DNA of 64,000 nucleotides. It comes from Clostridiales bacterium. Lineage in GTDB: Bacteria; Bacillota; Clostridia; Oscillospirales; CAG-382. Below, piece after piece: positions 1 through 8,204 of the stretch. The DNA lies in contig DMMZ01000043.1 of assembly GCA_003452915.1 (NCBI GenBank), forward strand, positions 9,864 through 73,863. The letters run 5' to 3'. Positions within the stretch are counted from its first letter, which is position 1; the number at the start of each line of letters is the position of its first letter. Under the pieces are notes generated by a model. That model was not told the DNA's origin. It saw only the letters and a list, made by a program, of their open reading frames with translations, and did no database searches. A program made the translations under genes and the position numbers.

Positions 1-1562
1 GCTTCAACTACCCATTCTTTTGCGTAGTTATTGCCGTTAAAGATAATGCGCTTGTGCTTAACAACAGTATCTTTAACAATAGCATCAACTTCGCTTGCAA
101 TGTCGGTTGCTTTTTCAAGACGATCAGCAAACTCTGAAAGTGCGTCGGCTACTATTGTATTGAGTATTATATTCGGACCCGAAACCGAGAATGAAGAGCC
201 TAACATACGGAATTCGAATTTATTACCTGTAAAAGCAAATGGAGAAGTTCGGTTGCGATCGGTAGTGTCCTTCTTGAAGTCAGGAAGGACATTTACACCT
301 GTCTGCATCTTGTTAGATTTTACACAGTTGTATTCGCAACCTGTTTCAATCGACTCAAGAACAGAAGTAAGCTCATCACCCAAGAACATAGAAACGATTG
401 CGGGAGGTGCTTCATTTGCACCAAGGCGATGATCATTTCCTGCACTTGCAACGGAAATTCTAAGTAAATCCTGATGCTCATCAACCGCTTTTATAATTGC
501 TGCAAGGAATAAAAGGAATCTCTTGTTAGCAATCGGATTTTTACCCGGATGGAATAAATTTATACCAGTATTTGTAGAAAGTGACCAGTTATTATGTTTG
601 CCGCTACCATTAACACCGGCAAACGGCTTTTCATGAAGAAGACAAGCCATTCCATGACGTTCGGCTACTCTTTTCATTATTTCCATGGTGAGCTGATTAT
701 GGTCAACTGCGATGTTTGTGGTTGTGAACACAGGAGCAAGCTCATGCTGTGCCGGTGCAACCTCATTATGCTCGGTCTTTGCAAGAATACCAAGCTTCCA
801 GAGTTCCTTGTTAAGATCCTCCATAAAAGCCATAACTCTTGGTCTGATTGAGCCGAAATAATGATCCTCAAGCTCCTGACCCTTGGGAGGTTTTGCACCG
901 AAAAGTGTTCTGCCTGTAAAACGAAGATCCTTGCGTTTTAAGAAGGAAGCTCTGTCTACAAGAAAATATTCCTGTTCGGGGCCAACTGTAGAATTTACAT
1001 AAGAAACGTCTTTATCGCCGAACAGATTAAGAACTCTGCTTGCTTGTTTACTGATTAACTCCATTGAACGGAGCAAAGGCATTTTTTTGTCAAGAACCTC
1101 TCCGCCGTAAGAACAGAATATTGTAGGAATGCAAAGCGAATTGTCTTTTATAAATGCATAGGATGTGGGATCCCATGCGGTGTAACCTCTGGCTTCGAAA
1201 GTAGCTCTCAGACCTCCGGATGGAAAAGAAGATGCATCCGGTTCACCTTTTATAAGTTCTTTACCAGAGAACTCCATAATAACCTTACCGTCACTCTGAG
1301 GAGAGATAAAGCTGTCATGCTTTTCAGCTGTTATGCCTGTCATTGGCTGGAACCAGTGTGTATAATGGGTTGCACCTTTTTCAAGAGCCCAGTCCTTCAT
1401 CGCACTTGCGACTATATTTGCTACTGTTATATCGAGATCATTACCCGATTCGATTGTATTTTTAAGAGATTTATATATTTCTTTAGGTAGCTTTTCCTTC
1501 ATGACGGAGTCGCTGAACACAAGAGAACCAAAAATCTCCGGCACTTTCAATGCATTGCTCAA
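1..1562 (-). CDS. glnN: Type III glutamine synthetase (N-terminal ~520 residues; runs off the window)
   Basis: Makes glutamine from glutamate, ammonia and ATP in the cytosol. The reading frame is open from a TTG at 1562 to the window edge, about 520 of the roughly 700 residues usual for the GSIII family, so the C-terminus is missing. The N-terminus reads [18 protein letters not shown], the typical GSIII opening. Further in come [17 protein letters not shown] residues (seen as [12 protein letters not shown]), and KHNNWS with nearby GVNGSG, all GS active-site blocks. TTG is chosen because GGAAGG lies about 11 bases upstream and the in-frame ATG possibilities are interrupted. It lies 37 bases downstream of asnA on the same strand and is probably co-transcribed from the asnA promoter. 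Confidence 0.93.
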   Translation of the reverse strand, partial: MSNALKVPEIFGSLVFSDSVMKEKLPKEIYKSLKNTIESGNDLDITVANIVASAMKDWALEKGATHYTHWFQPMTGITAEKHDSFISPQSDGKVIMEFSGKELIKGEPDASSFPSGGLRATFEARGYTAWDPTSYAFIKDNSLCIPTIFCSYGGEVLDKKMPLLRSMELISKQASRVLNLFGDKDVSYVNSTVGPEQEYFLVDRASFLKRKDLRFTGRTLFGAKPPKGQELEDHYFGSIRPRVMAFMEDLNKELWKLGILAKTEHNEVAPAQHELAPVFTTTNIAVDHNQLTMEIMKRVAERHGMACLLHEKPFAGVNGSGKHNNWSLSTNTGINLFHPGKNPIANKRFLLFLAAIIKAVDEHQDLLRISVASAGNDHRLGANEAPPAIVSMFLGDELTSVLESIETGCEYNCVKSNKMQTGVNVLPDFKKDTTDRNRTSPFAFTGNKFEFRMLGSSFSVSGPNIILNTIVADALSEFADRLEKATDIASEVDAIVKDTVVKHKRIIFNGNNYAKEWVVE

Positions 1563-1599
1563 AAAAATTTCATCCTTCCGTTTTTCAATATATTATTAA

Positions 1600-2607
1600 T
1601 TATAAAAGTTCAATGCCAGCTTCTGAGCAAATTTGCTTTGTTTCGCTGTCCCAGACTGATACCTGCACCTCACCAATGTGAGCTTTTTCAAGAAGCAACA
1701 TACAGAATCTTGATTGCCCTATACCGCCGCCGATTGAAAGAGGAAGTGTTCCGTCTAAAAGTAAGCTGTGGAACATCATTTTCTTTCTGTCCTCAGCACC
1801 AGCTTCTGCAAGCTGAGATTCAAGCGAAGCTTTGTCAACACTAATACCCATTGAGGATACTTCGTAAGCAATACCGAGTAGATCGTTCCAGAAAACAATA
1901 TCACCGTTAAGAGTCCAATCGTCATAGTCAGGAGCGCGTCCGTCATGTTTGACACCGGACTTAAGCAATCCGCCAATCTTCATAATAAAGGTTGTCTTGT
2001 GTGTTTTTACAAAAGCATTTTCTCTTTCTTTCGGAGAAAGTTCGGGATAAATATCCTCAAGCTCTTGTGTAGTTACAAAGGTTACATCTTCCGAAAGTTT
2101 TACTTTAAGTTGTGGGTAAAGTCCGTTAATATAAGCATTTGTTTCACACATGGCTTTAACTTCTGCTTTTACAACCGATTTTATAAATTCGATAGTGCGT
2201 TGTTCTGCAGTTATAACCTTTTCCCAGTCCCACTGATCAACATAAATGGAATGCAGGTTATCCATTTCTTCATCTCTGCGGACAGCGTTCATATCGGTAT
2301 AAAGTCCCTCGCCTATTGGGAAGCCGTATTTGTATAAAGCATATCGTTTCCATTTTGCGAGAGAATGTACAATCGCGCCATCTGTGCCGGAATCTTTTAT
2401 ATCGAACATAACCGCTCTTTCGGTGCCGTTAAGGTCGTCATTAAGACCGGTCGATGGTTCAACAAACAGCGGCGCTGATACTCTTTTTAAATTAAGAGCC
2501 GCACCCAATCTGTCTTCGAAGTTTCTTTTGATCATTCCAATTGCTGTTTGTGTTTCATACAGCGACAGAGCTGATTTGTATCTCTGCGGAATATAGGTTT
2601 TGCTCAT
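1600..2607 (-). CDS. asnA: Aspartate-ammonia ligase (ammonia-dependent asparagine synthetase)
   Basis: Converts aspartate, ammonia and ATP to asparagine, AMP and pyrophosphate. The 335-residue product matches the family's usual size of about 330. It shows the class II tRNA-synthetase-like core: FDIKDSGTDG at 69-78, HSLAKWKRY at 81-89, RRDEEMDNLHS at 110-120 and the ATP-binding C-terminal block GGGIGQSR at 294-301. The start is taken at ATG 2607, preceded by GGAAAGGTAAAAAA; the frame extends 30 codons further upstream, but that stretch is hairpin-rich leader and not protein-like. First gene of a leftward pair with glnN. The leader contains a terminator-like hairpin and a modular RBS element (annotated separately), so expression is probably set after initiation. 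Confidence 0.95.
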   Translation of the reverse strand: MSKTYIPQRYKSALSLYETQTAIGMIKRNFEDRLGAALNLKRVSAPLFVEPSTGLNDDLNGTERAVMFDIKDSGTDGAIVHSLAKWKRYALYKYGFPIGEGLYTDMNAVRRDEEMDNLHSIYVDQWDWEKVITAEQRTIEFIKSVVKAEVKAMCETNAYINGLYPQLKVKLSEDVTFVTTQELEDIYPELSPKERENAFVKTHKTTFIMKIGGLLKSGVKHDGRAPDYDDWTLNGDIVFWNDLLGIAYEVSSMGISVDKASLESQLAEAGAEDRKKMMFHSLLLDGTLPLSIGGGIGQSRFCMLLLEKAHIGEVQVSVWDSETKQICSEAGIELL

Positions 2608-2698
2608 TTTTTTACCTTTCCTTTCCTCGGCGTTTTTGCCGAAATCGGGAGTTGTGCCGCAATGCACAATCCCTTGTTTGAAAGTTTCTACTTTCAAA
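2608..2698 (-). promoter_or_regulatory. Modular hairpin/RBS element upstream of asnA
   Basis: Read on the minus strand this leader holds three short hairpins in a row: TTTGAAAGT/ACTTTCAAA (2677-2698), TTGTGC/GCACAA and TCGGC/GCCGA. It then ends in GAGGAAAGG, which supplies the ribosome binding site. The same stem sequences recur in the 174-base gap in front of the transporter ATPase gene at 20602. No ligand or protein partner is known; the role in translation or mRNA processing is inference. Confidence 0.6.
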
Positions 2699-2743
2699 CT
2701 TTACATCGCTTAAATATTTTATTTTGTTAGCTACATATAGAAT

Positions 2744-2784
2744 AAAGGCACTGCGGGTTTATATGCCCACAGCGCCTTTGCTGT
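2744..2784 (-). terminator. Leader terminator of asnA overlapping an AAAGGC hexaloop hairpin
   Basis: On the minus strand, just after the promoter, ACAGC-AAAGGC-GCTGT can form a 5-bp hairpin with a six-base loop having A at position 1 and G at position 4 (2784 to 2769). The loop and 3' strand are also the 5' arm of a longer 14-bp hairpin, AAAGGCGCTGTGGG with CCCGCAGTGCCTTT (2779 to 2744), followed by UUUAUUCUAU. The two folds exclude each other, as in ANTAR-type antitermination. The U-tract is imperfect, so termination may be partial. Confidence 0.6.
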
Positions 2785-2793
2785 ATGCAGAGC

Positions 2794-2822
2794 ATTATAA
2801 TCCGCATTTTGCCATTTGTCAA
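2794..2822 (-). promoter_or_regulatory. Promoter of asnA-glnN
   Basis: Minus strand TTGACA (2822-2817), 17-base spacer, TATAAT (2799-2794): a perfect vegetative sigma promoter. Transcription should begin near 2787, so the RNA would start almost directly with the hexaloop hairpin. Confidence 0.85.
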
Positions 2823-2874
2823 TACCTTTTTTAAAAAAATATTTTTATTTACATTTCGTTACGACAAAAAGGGT

Positions 2875-2901
2875 TGACAAACCTCATTTTACGTGTATAA
2901 T
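2875..2901 (+). promoter_or_regulatory. Promoter of the glutamate synthase operon
   Basis: TTGACA at 2875-2880, 16-base spacer, TATAAT at 2896-2901. It is divergent from the asnA promoter, with about 50 bases between the two -35 boxes. The predicted start near 2908 puts the hexaloop hairpin at the very 5' end of the RNA. Confidence 0.85.
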
Positions 2902-2909
2902 GTACTCAA

Positions 2910-2976
2910 AGACAAAGGTGTCTGACATAATGTGCAGGAAGTATAATTTCTGTGCAGTTTGTCGGACGCTTTTTTT
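2910..2976 (+). terminator. Leader terminator overlapping an AAAGGT hexaloop hairpin
   Basis: AGAC-AAAGGT-GTCT (2910-2923) forms a small hairpin with an A-x-x-G-x-x loop. Its 3' half is reused in a long hairpin: GTGTCTGACA (2918-2927) pairs fully with TGTCGGACGC (2960-2969, G-U pairs included), and the stem continues through TGTGCAGGAA with TTTCTGTGCA. Seven T residues follow at 2970-2976. This is an intrinsic terminator sitting between promoter and first gene, so the operon needs antitermination to be expressed. Confidence 0.8.
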
Positions 2977-3016
2977 ATTTAGTCTATATTCTATATTATT
3001 TAGGAGTAAGAAGAGT

Positions 3017-4117
3017 ATGCTTAAAGAAGGATTTAACGGATATAGAATACCTGCAGGGTGTGCGATCTCGGGTATTTTTTCTAAAGAAGGAAAACGAATA
3101 AGTGGCGAAAAAATTATAAAATCTATTGGGTTAATGAGAGAACGTTCAAACGGTCTGGGCGGTGGATTTGCAGGTTATGGAATCTATCCGGATTATAAGG
3201 ATTTGTATGCGTTTCATGTATTTTATGATACACCAAAAGCAAAAGATGAATGCGAAAAGTTCCTCGACAAGCATTTTGATGTTATAAATCTTTCAAAGAT
3301 ACCGACTAAAAAAATAAAAACAATTACAAACGAGCCGCTTATCTGGCGTTATTTTGTAAAGCCACTGCCGACAAAGCTTGCTGATAGTCAGCTTGACGAG
3401 GATGAGTTTACCGCTCGTTCGGTAATCAGGGTAAACACGACTATTGAGGGAGCGTACATATTTTCCAGCGGAAAGAACATGGGCGTTTTCAAAGCAGTTA
3501 GTTACCCCGAGGATGTCGGTGAATTTTATAATCTAAGTCAATACGAGGGTTATTGCTGGACCGCACATGGCAGATATCCTACAAACACTCCCGGCTGGTG
3601 GGGCGGAGCACATCCCTTTGCTTTGCTTGACCTTTCAATAGTGCATAACGGTGAGATTTCGTCTTATGACGCAAACCGTCGTTTTATAGAGATGTATGGA
3701 TATAAATGTACGCTTTTAACCGATACTGAGGTTATTACTTATATTGTAGATTATCTTTGCCGCAGACAGGGGCTTTCAATGAAAGAAACAGCAGAAGTAA
3801 TTGCCGCTCCGTTCTGGACTACGATCGATAAAAAGAACGAGAAGGATAAAGAGAGATTAACTTATCTACGCAATACCTTTGCAAGCCTGTTGATTACAGG
3901 ACCTTTTTCAATACTTGTAGGTTTTACAGGCGGAATCATGGCACTAAACGATAGATTAAAGTTGCGTTCAATGGTTGTCGGAGAAAAAGATGATACCGTT
4001 TATATCGCCAGTGAAGAGAGTGCAATCAGGCTGATACAACCTGATTTGGACAAAATATACGCACCAAAAGGCGGAGAACCGATTATATACACCTTTAATG
4101 ATGGTGTAACTCTTTAA
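3017..4117 (+). CDS. Glutamate synthase glutaminase (class II amidotransferase) subunit
   Basis: Hydrolyses glutamine and hands ammonia to the FMN subunit encoded next. 366 residues from ATG 3017, which has TAGGAG upstream; the frame is open 67 codons earlier, but that part covers the promoter and terminator. The probable nucleophile is Cys15 in IPAGCAISGIF, so a short propeptide would be removed before it, as is usual for class II amidotransferases. HGRYPTNT (184-191) and HNGEI (210-214) are the glutamine-binding blocks, and LTDTEV follows at 234-239. This is the stand-alone version of the N-terminal domain of large bacterial GltB. First gene of the operon. Confidence 0.9.
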   Translation: MLKEGFNGYRIPAGCAISGIFSKEGKRISGEKIIKSIGLMRERSNGLGGGFAGYGIYPDYKDLYAFHVFYDTPKAKDECEKFLDKHFDVINLSKIPTKKIKTITNEPLIWRYFVKPLPTKLADSQLDEDEFTARSVIRVNTTIEGAYIFSSGKNMGVFKAVSYPEDVGEFYNLSQYEGYCWTAHGRYPTNTPGWWGGAHPFALLDLSIVHNGEISSYDANRRFIEMYGYKCTLLTDTEVITYIVDYLCRRQGLSMKETAEVIAAPFWTTIDKKNEKDKERLTYLRNTFASLLITGPFSILVGFTGGIMALNDRLKLRSMVVGEKDDTVYIASEESAIRLIQPDLDKIYAPKGGEPIIYTFNDGVTL

Positions 4118-4197
4118 GAAAAGAAATGATAGGTTGAAAGTTTTTAAACGTAAAAAGAATAGAGTTACTTTATTAATGACTACACATTCTCCCAAAA

Positions 4198-4267
4198 GCC
4201 ATTTTCCAACGACAAATGGCGGTTGGATTATAGATTTTATTTTTATATTTGTCGTTGGAGAAATGGA
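4198..4267 (+). promoter_or_regulatory. Switch-like pseudoknot/RBS element, copy A
   Basis: GCCATTT (4198-4204) and AAATGGC (4214-4220) form a 7-bp hairpin whose loop is TCCAACGA (4205-4212). The loop is fully complementary to TCGTTGGA (4252-4259), which runs into GGAG and AAATGGA just before the ATG at 4274. The whole 5' arm can instead pair with the TCGTTGGAGAAATGG arm, masking the ribosome binding region. Related copies lie at 36715, 53094 and 61184. Confidence 0.65.
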
Positions 4268-4273
4268 TTTTTT

Positions 4274-5779
4274 ATGCCAATCGATTTTATATATCCAGAA
4301 TACGAAATAGCAAGAAATAAAGACCGTTGTATAGCCTGTCGCGTTTGTGAAAGACAATGTGCAAACGAGGTACATAAATATGATCAGGAACTTAAAATGA
4401 TGGTTGCAGATGATATAAAATGTGTCGACTGTCAGCGTTGCGTTTCGCTTTGCCCTACAAGAGCATTAAAAATTGTAAAGACCGATAATACATATAAACA
4501 AAACGCCCACTGGAAGGGCAGTATTATTTCAGAGGTTTACCGTCAGGCAGGAAGCGGCGGTGTGCTGCTTTCTTCAATGGGTAATCCTCTCGACCTGCCA
4601 ATTTATTGGGATAAGATTCTTATAAATGCATCACAGGTAACAAACCCCTCTATTGACCCATTAAGAGAACCGATGGAAACAAAAACCTATCTCGGTCAGC
4701 GTCCTAATAAGATAGAGCGTGATAAGGACGGTAACATTGTCAATAACTTAACACCTCAGCTTGAATTAAGTACGCCGATTATGTTCTCGGCAATGTCATA
4801 CGGATCAATAAGCTATAACGCACACGAGAGTCTTGCAAGAGCTGCTACCGAGCTTGGTATCTACTACAATACAGGTGAAGGCGGACTGCACGAGGGTTTT
4901 TATAAATACGGTGCAAACACTATAGTTCAGGTTGCTTCGGGACGTTTCGGAGTTCATAAAGATTATTTAAACGCAGGTGCTGCAGTTGAAATAAAAATGG
5001 GACAGGGTGCAAAACCCGGTATCGGCGGACATCTTCCCGGCGCAAAGATTGTCGGTGATGTTTCAAGAACAAGAATGATTCCCGAAGGCTCAGATGCGAT
5101 TTCACCTGCTCCTCACCACGATATTTATTCAATTGAAGATCTTCATCAATTAGTTATGTCTCTCAAAGAAGCAACAAATTATACCAAGCCTGTTATAGTA
5201 AAAATCGCAGCGGTGCATAATGTTGCGGCAATAGCTTCAGGTATTGCACGAAGTGGTGCCGATATTATTTCAATTGACGGCTTCAGAGGCGGCACAGGTG
5301 CTGCTCCCACAAGAATAAGAGATAATGTAGGTATTCCGATCGAACTTGCACTTGCAAGTGTTGACAAGCGGCTCAGAGACGAGGGAATAAGAAACAATGT
5401 TTCTATAGTCGTTGGCGGTTCTGTAAGAAGCAGTGCTGATGTTGTAAAAGCAATTGCTCTCGGTGCGGATGCGGTTTATATTGCAACAAGTGCACTTTTG
5501 GCACTCGGCTGTCACCTTTGCAGAAGCTGCCATGAAGGCAGATGCAACTGGGGTATAGCAACACAACGTCCTGATTTAGTAAAACGACTTAACCCCGAAA
5601 TAGGTTATAAACGACTGGTAAATCTTGTTTCTGCCTGGACACATGAAATTAAAGAAATGATGGGCGGAATGGGCATTAACTCAATAGAAGCACTTAAGGG
5701 TAATCGACTTATGCTCAGAGGTGTGGGACTTAACGAGAAGGAGCTTGAAATTCTTGGCATCCTTCACGCAGGGGAATAG
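4274..5779 (+). CDS. Glutamate synthase FMN/Fe-S subunit (archaeal-type GltB central domain)
   Basis: Catalytic subunit that reductively aminates 2-oxoglutarate to glutamate on FMN. 501 residues. Cys 19, 22, 25, 29 and 50, 53, 56, 60 bind two [4Fe-4S] clusters in an N-terminal ferredoxin domain. The FMN barrel follows, with AMSYGSIS, GEGGLH and IDGFRGGTGAAPT motifs. A C-terminal Cys set (413, 416, 419, 424) ends in NWGIATQRPDL, the GltB iron-sulfur site. The start at ATG 4274 follows GGAGAAATGGA; the frame continues upstream but only through the structured leader. It is separated from the glutaminase gene by a 156-base gap holding switch element A, so its translation may be controlled apart from its partner. 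Confidence 0.93.
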   Translation: MPIDFIYPEYEIARNKDRCIACRVCERQCANEVHKYDQELKMMVADDIKCVDCQRCVSLCPTRALKIVKTDNTYKQNAHWKGSIISEVYRQAGSGGVLLSSMGNPLDLPIYWDKILINASQVTNPSIDPLREPMETKTYLGQRPNKIERDKDGNIVNNLTPQLELSTPIMFSAMSYGSISYNAHESLARAATELGIYYNTGEGGLHEGFYKYGANTIVQVASGRFGVHKDYLNAGAAVEIKMGQGAKPGIGGHLPGAKIVGDVSRTRMIPEGSDAISPAPHHDIYSIEDLHQLVMSLKEATNYTKPVIVKIAAVHNVAAIASGIARSGADIISIDGFRGGTGAAPTRIRDNVGIPIELALASVDKRLRDEGIRNNVSIVVGGSVRSSADVVKAIALGADAVYIATSALLALGCHLCRSCHEGRCNWGIATQRPDLVKRLNPEIGYKRLVNLVSAWTHEIKEMMGGMGINSIEALKGNRLMLRGVGLNEKELEILGILHAGE

Positions 5780-5792
5780 GTTTGGTGAATAT

Positions 5793-6236
5793 ATGAAACG
5801 AATTATAGTCAACGAAAAATGGTGTCTAGGATGCCATCTTTGCGAGTACAATTGTGCTTTTGCAAATTCGGCAGGAAGTAAAAAAACACCTAACGATATG
5901 GTAAAAGCATTAAAAGATATTGTTATAAACCCCAGAATTAAGATTGAGGAAAAGGGCGACATCTGCTTTGCAGTTTCCTGCCGTCATTGTAAAGAGCCGT
6001 TATGTGTTAAGAGCTGTATCGCAGGGGCTTTAACTAAGGTTGATGAAATTATCCGTATTGACAAAGAAAAATGCGTCGAATGTCATACCTGTGTTCTTGT
6101 TTGCCCATACGGAGCAATAATGCCAAGCAACGAGGGTGTTATGCAAAAATGTGAGCTTTGTGTTCAGAACGCTGACGGTCAACCTTTTTGCGTTAAAGGC
6201 TGCCCCAATAAAGCTATAGAGTACAAGGAGATATAA
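5793..6236 (+). CDS. Polyferredoxin-type electron-transfer subunit of glutamate synthase
   Basis: 147-residue iron-sulfur protein with four Cys-rich groups: CLGCHLCEYNC at 11-21, CRHCKEPLCVKSC, CVECHTCVLVC and a final CELC...CVKGC. This is the HycB-like arrangement for up to four [4Fe-4S] clusters. It probably carries electrons between the FAD reductase encoded next and the FMN subunit. It starts 13 bases after the FMN subunit gene and ends 3 bases before the reductase gene, so coupled translation is likely. Function is inferred from family and position. Confidence 0.85.
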   Translation: MKRIIVNEKWCLGCHLCEYNCAFANSAGSKKTPNDMVKALKDIVINPRIKIEEKGDICFAVSCRHCKEPLCVKSCIAGALTKVDEIIRIDKEKCVECHTCVLVCPYGAIMPSNEGVMQKCELCVQNADGQPFCVKGCPNKAIEYKEI

Positions 6237-6239
6237 TAT

Positions 6240-7475
6240 ATGAAATATGTAATTATAGGTAACTCAGCGGCGGCAATAGGTTGTATTGAGGGTATAAGAA
6301 GCGTTGATTCCGAGGGAAGCATAACTGTTATATCAAAAGAAACACAGCATACATATTCAAGACCGCTCATATCATATCTCTTACTTGGCAAAACTGACCT
6401 TGAGAGAATGAAATACCGTCCAAACAGCTTTTACGAGGACAAAAACTGCAAAGTAATGTTTGGTACAACTGTTAAGAAAATACTTCCGAACGAAAAAGAA
6501 ATGCTTTTAGATAACGGTGAGAGCGTTAAATACGACAAATTGCTTGTTGCAACAGGCTCAAACCCTTTTGTACCTCCGATAGAGGGTGTAAGCTCAGCAA
6601 AGAGTGTGCATACCTTTATGTCGCTGGACGACGCTCTTGCTCTGAAAAAAGATTTAACCTCCGAAAGCAGAGTTATAATTCTCGGCGGTGGTCTTATCGG
6701 TTTGAAATGTGCAGAGGGTATATTAAATTCTGTTAAGAAAATTACCGTGATTGATATGGCGGACAGGATTCTACCCAGTATTCTTGATTCCGAAGGTTCG
6801 TCAATTATTCAAAAGCACCTTGAAAACAAAGGTGTAGAATTCCTGCTTGGTAACAGTATTACAAAGATTGACGGACAAAAAGCGTTATTAAAAAGCGGCG
6901 AAGAGATAGAGTTCGATAACCTTGTAATTGCTGTCGGTGTACGTGCCAATACTTCACTTGTATCAGAAGCAGGCGGAAAAGTAAACAGAGGTATTTATAC
7001 TGATTTGTATTGCTGTACTGATTTACCCGATGTTTTTGCAGCAGGTGATTGCAGTGAAAGCTACGATATTACAATAGAACAGGTCAGAGTTCTTGCATTG
7101 TTACCAAACGCATATATGCAGGGCGAGGTTGCCGGTATCAATATGGCAGGTGGCAAAACATTGTACGACCATGCAATACCGATGAATGCAATCGGCTTTT
7201 TCGGTCTACATATAATTTCGGCAGGCAGCTATGAAGGTGAATGTTATACAGATGTAAAAGGTAATAATTATAAAAAGTTATTTTATAAAGATAATAGGCT
7301 TATGGGGTATATTCTTATCGGTGATGTTGCCAGAGCAGGAATATATACCTCTCTAATCCGTGAGAAGACACCGCTTGACAGTATAGACTTTGAACTAATC
7401 AAAGATAAACCACAGCTTATGGCGTTTACGCAAAAAGACAGAGCAGCTTTACTGATTAAAGAAGCTCTACATTAA
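6240..7475 (+). CDS. FAD/NAD(P)-dependent oxidoreductase of the glutamate synthase operon
   Basis: 411-residue pyridine-nucleotide-disulfide-type flavoprotein. The FAD-binding N-terminus is VIIGNSAAAIG (4-14), the second Rossmann motif is IILGGGLIGLKCAE (146-159), and the closing FAD motif is VFAAGDCSE (265-273). It lacks a redox CxxxxC pair, so it is a reductase rather than a disulfide enzyme. It would take electrons from NAD(P)H and pass them through the ferredoxin subunit to the FMN subunit, the role of GltD in classical enzymes. Whether it uses NADH or NADPH cannot be read from the sequence. Confidence 0.85.
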   Translation: MKYVIIGNSAAAIGCIEGIRSVDSEGSITVISKETQHTYSRPLISYLLLGKTDLERMKYRPNSFYEDKNCKVMFGTTVKKILPNEKEMLLDNGESVKYDKLLVATGSNPFVPPIEGVSSAKSVHTFMSLDDALALKKDLTSESRVIILGGGLIGLKCAEGILNSVKKITVIDMADRILPSILDSEGSSIIQKHLENKGVEFLLGNSITKIDGQKALLKSGEEIEFDNLVIAVGVRANTSLVSEAGGKVNRGIYTDLYCCTDLPDVFAAGDCSESYDITIEQVRVLALLPNAYMQGEVAGINMAGGKTLYDHAIPMNAIGFFGLHIISAGSYEGECYTDVKGNNYKKLFYKDNRLMGYILIGDVARAGIYTSLIREKTPLDSIDFELIKDKPQLMAFTQKDRAALLIKEALH

Positions 7476-7500
7476 TTTTAGAATAGGAGGAATAACATAT

Positions 7501-8148
7501 ATGGAAAGAAGTTGTATGGGAGAAAGATACCTTGGCTGCGGAAGCAAGGGCGAAGAAATTATACTTAACGGAACTCCCGGAAACGCACTCGGTGCTTATC
7601 TTGACGGCTCAAATATTGTTGTAAACGGAAACGCACAGGATGCTATGGGCGACACCATGAACGCAGGCAGCATAACTGTTCACGGCGGCACTGGTGATGC
7701 GTGCGGATATGCAATGCGTGGCGGAGAAATCTATGTACGTGACAGCGTAGGCTACCGTGCGGGAATCCACATGAAAGCATATAAAGAAAAGCTCCCTGTG
7801 CTTGTTATTGGAGGCAGAGCAGGCAGTTTTCTGGGCGAATATCAAGCAGGAGGACTTATTATAGTGCTTGGTCTTGGCTTTGAGGGTAAAGGCGTAGTAG
7901 GTTATTTTTGCGGAACAGGTATGCACGGCGGCAAAATTTATCTCCGCACCGACACCGAACCTCAGGATTTGCCCGAGCAGGTAATGGTCAGCGAAGCAAC
8001 AGAAGAAGATATGCAGGCAATAGACAGGTATATAAATTCCTATTGTGATAAGTTTAATGTTGAAAAATCTGTTATCGAAAACAGCAAATTTTATGTATTA
8101 ACACCAAATACTAAAAATCCTTATAAAAGACTTTACTGTTATAATTAA
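7501..8148 (+). CDS. Glutamate synthase GXGXG-domain subunit
   Basis: 215 residues forming the right-handed beta-helix that in classical GltB is the C-terminal structural domain. The repeated Gly pattern is visible (GNALGAY, GNAQDAMGDTM, GGTGDACGYAM, GGRAGSFLGEY, GYFCGTGMHGGKIY). A clear AGGAGG at 7485-7490 precedes ATG 7501. With the three preceding products it completes a full glutamate synthase split over separate genes. The C-terminal 50 residues are a helical tail. Confidence 0.88.
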   Translation: MERSCMGERYLGCGSKGEEIILNGTPGNALGAYLDGSNIVVNGNAQDAMGDTMNAGSITVHGGTGDACGYAMRGGEIYVRDSVGYRAGIHMKAYKEKLPVLVIGGRAGSFLGEYQAGGLIIVLGLGFEGKGVVGYFCGTGMHGGKIYLRTDTEPQDLPEQVMVSEATEEDMQAIDRYINSYCDKFNVEKSVIENSKFYVLTPNTKNPYKRLYCYN

Positions 8149-8204
8149 ATAGTGTATAATAAAATCTATTAATTATAAAATAATGTGGGAAAGGGATAAT
8201 AGAT

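Noticed and set aside
31..432. Rightward ORF at 31-432 and similar ORFs inside glnN and asnA
   Set aside because: They are antisense shadows of well-supported leftward genes, with no ribosome site or recognisable product.
2823..2909. A second ANTAR hexaloop hairpin upstream of the one in the glutamate synthase leader
   Set aside because: The consensus promoter places the RNA start near 2908, leaving no room, and no A-x-x-G-x-x loop with a good stem was found in the terminator or after it.
4223..4273. N-terminal extension of the FMN subunit from ATG 4223
   Set aside because: It would translate through the switch element, has no ribosome site, and the family starts near the ferredoxin domain; ATG 4274 has GGAGAAATGGA.
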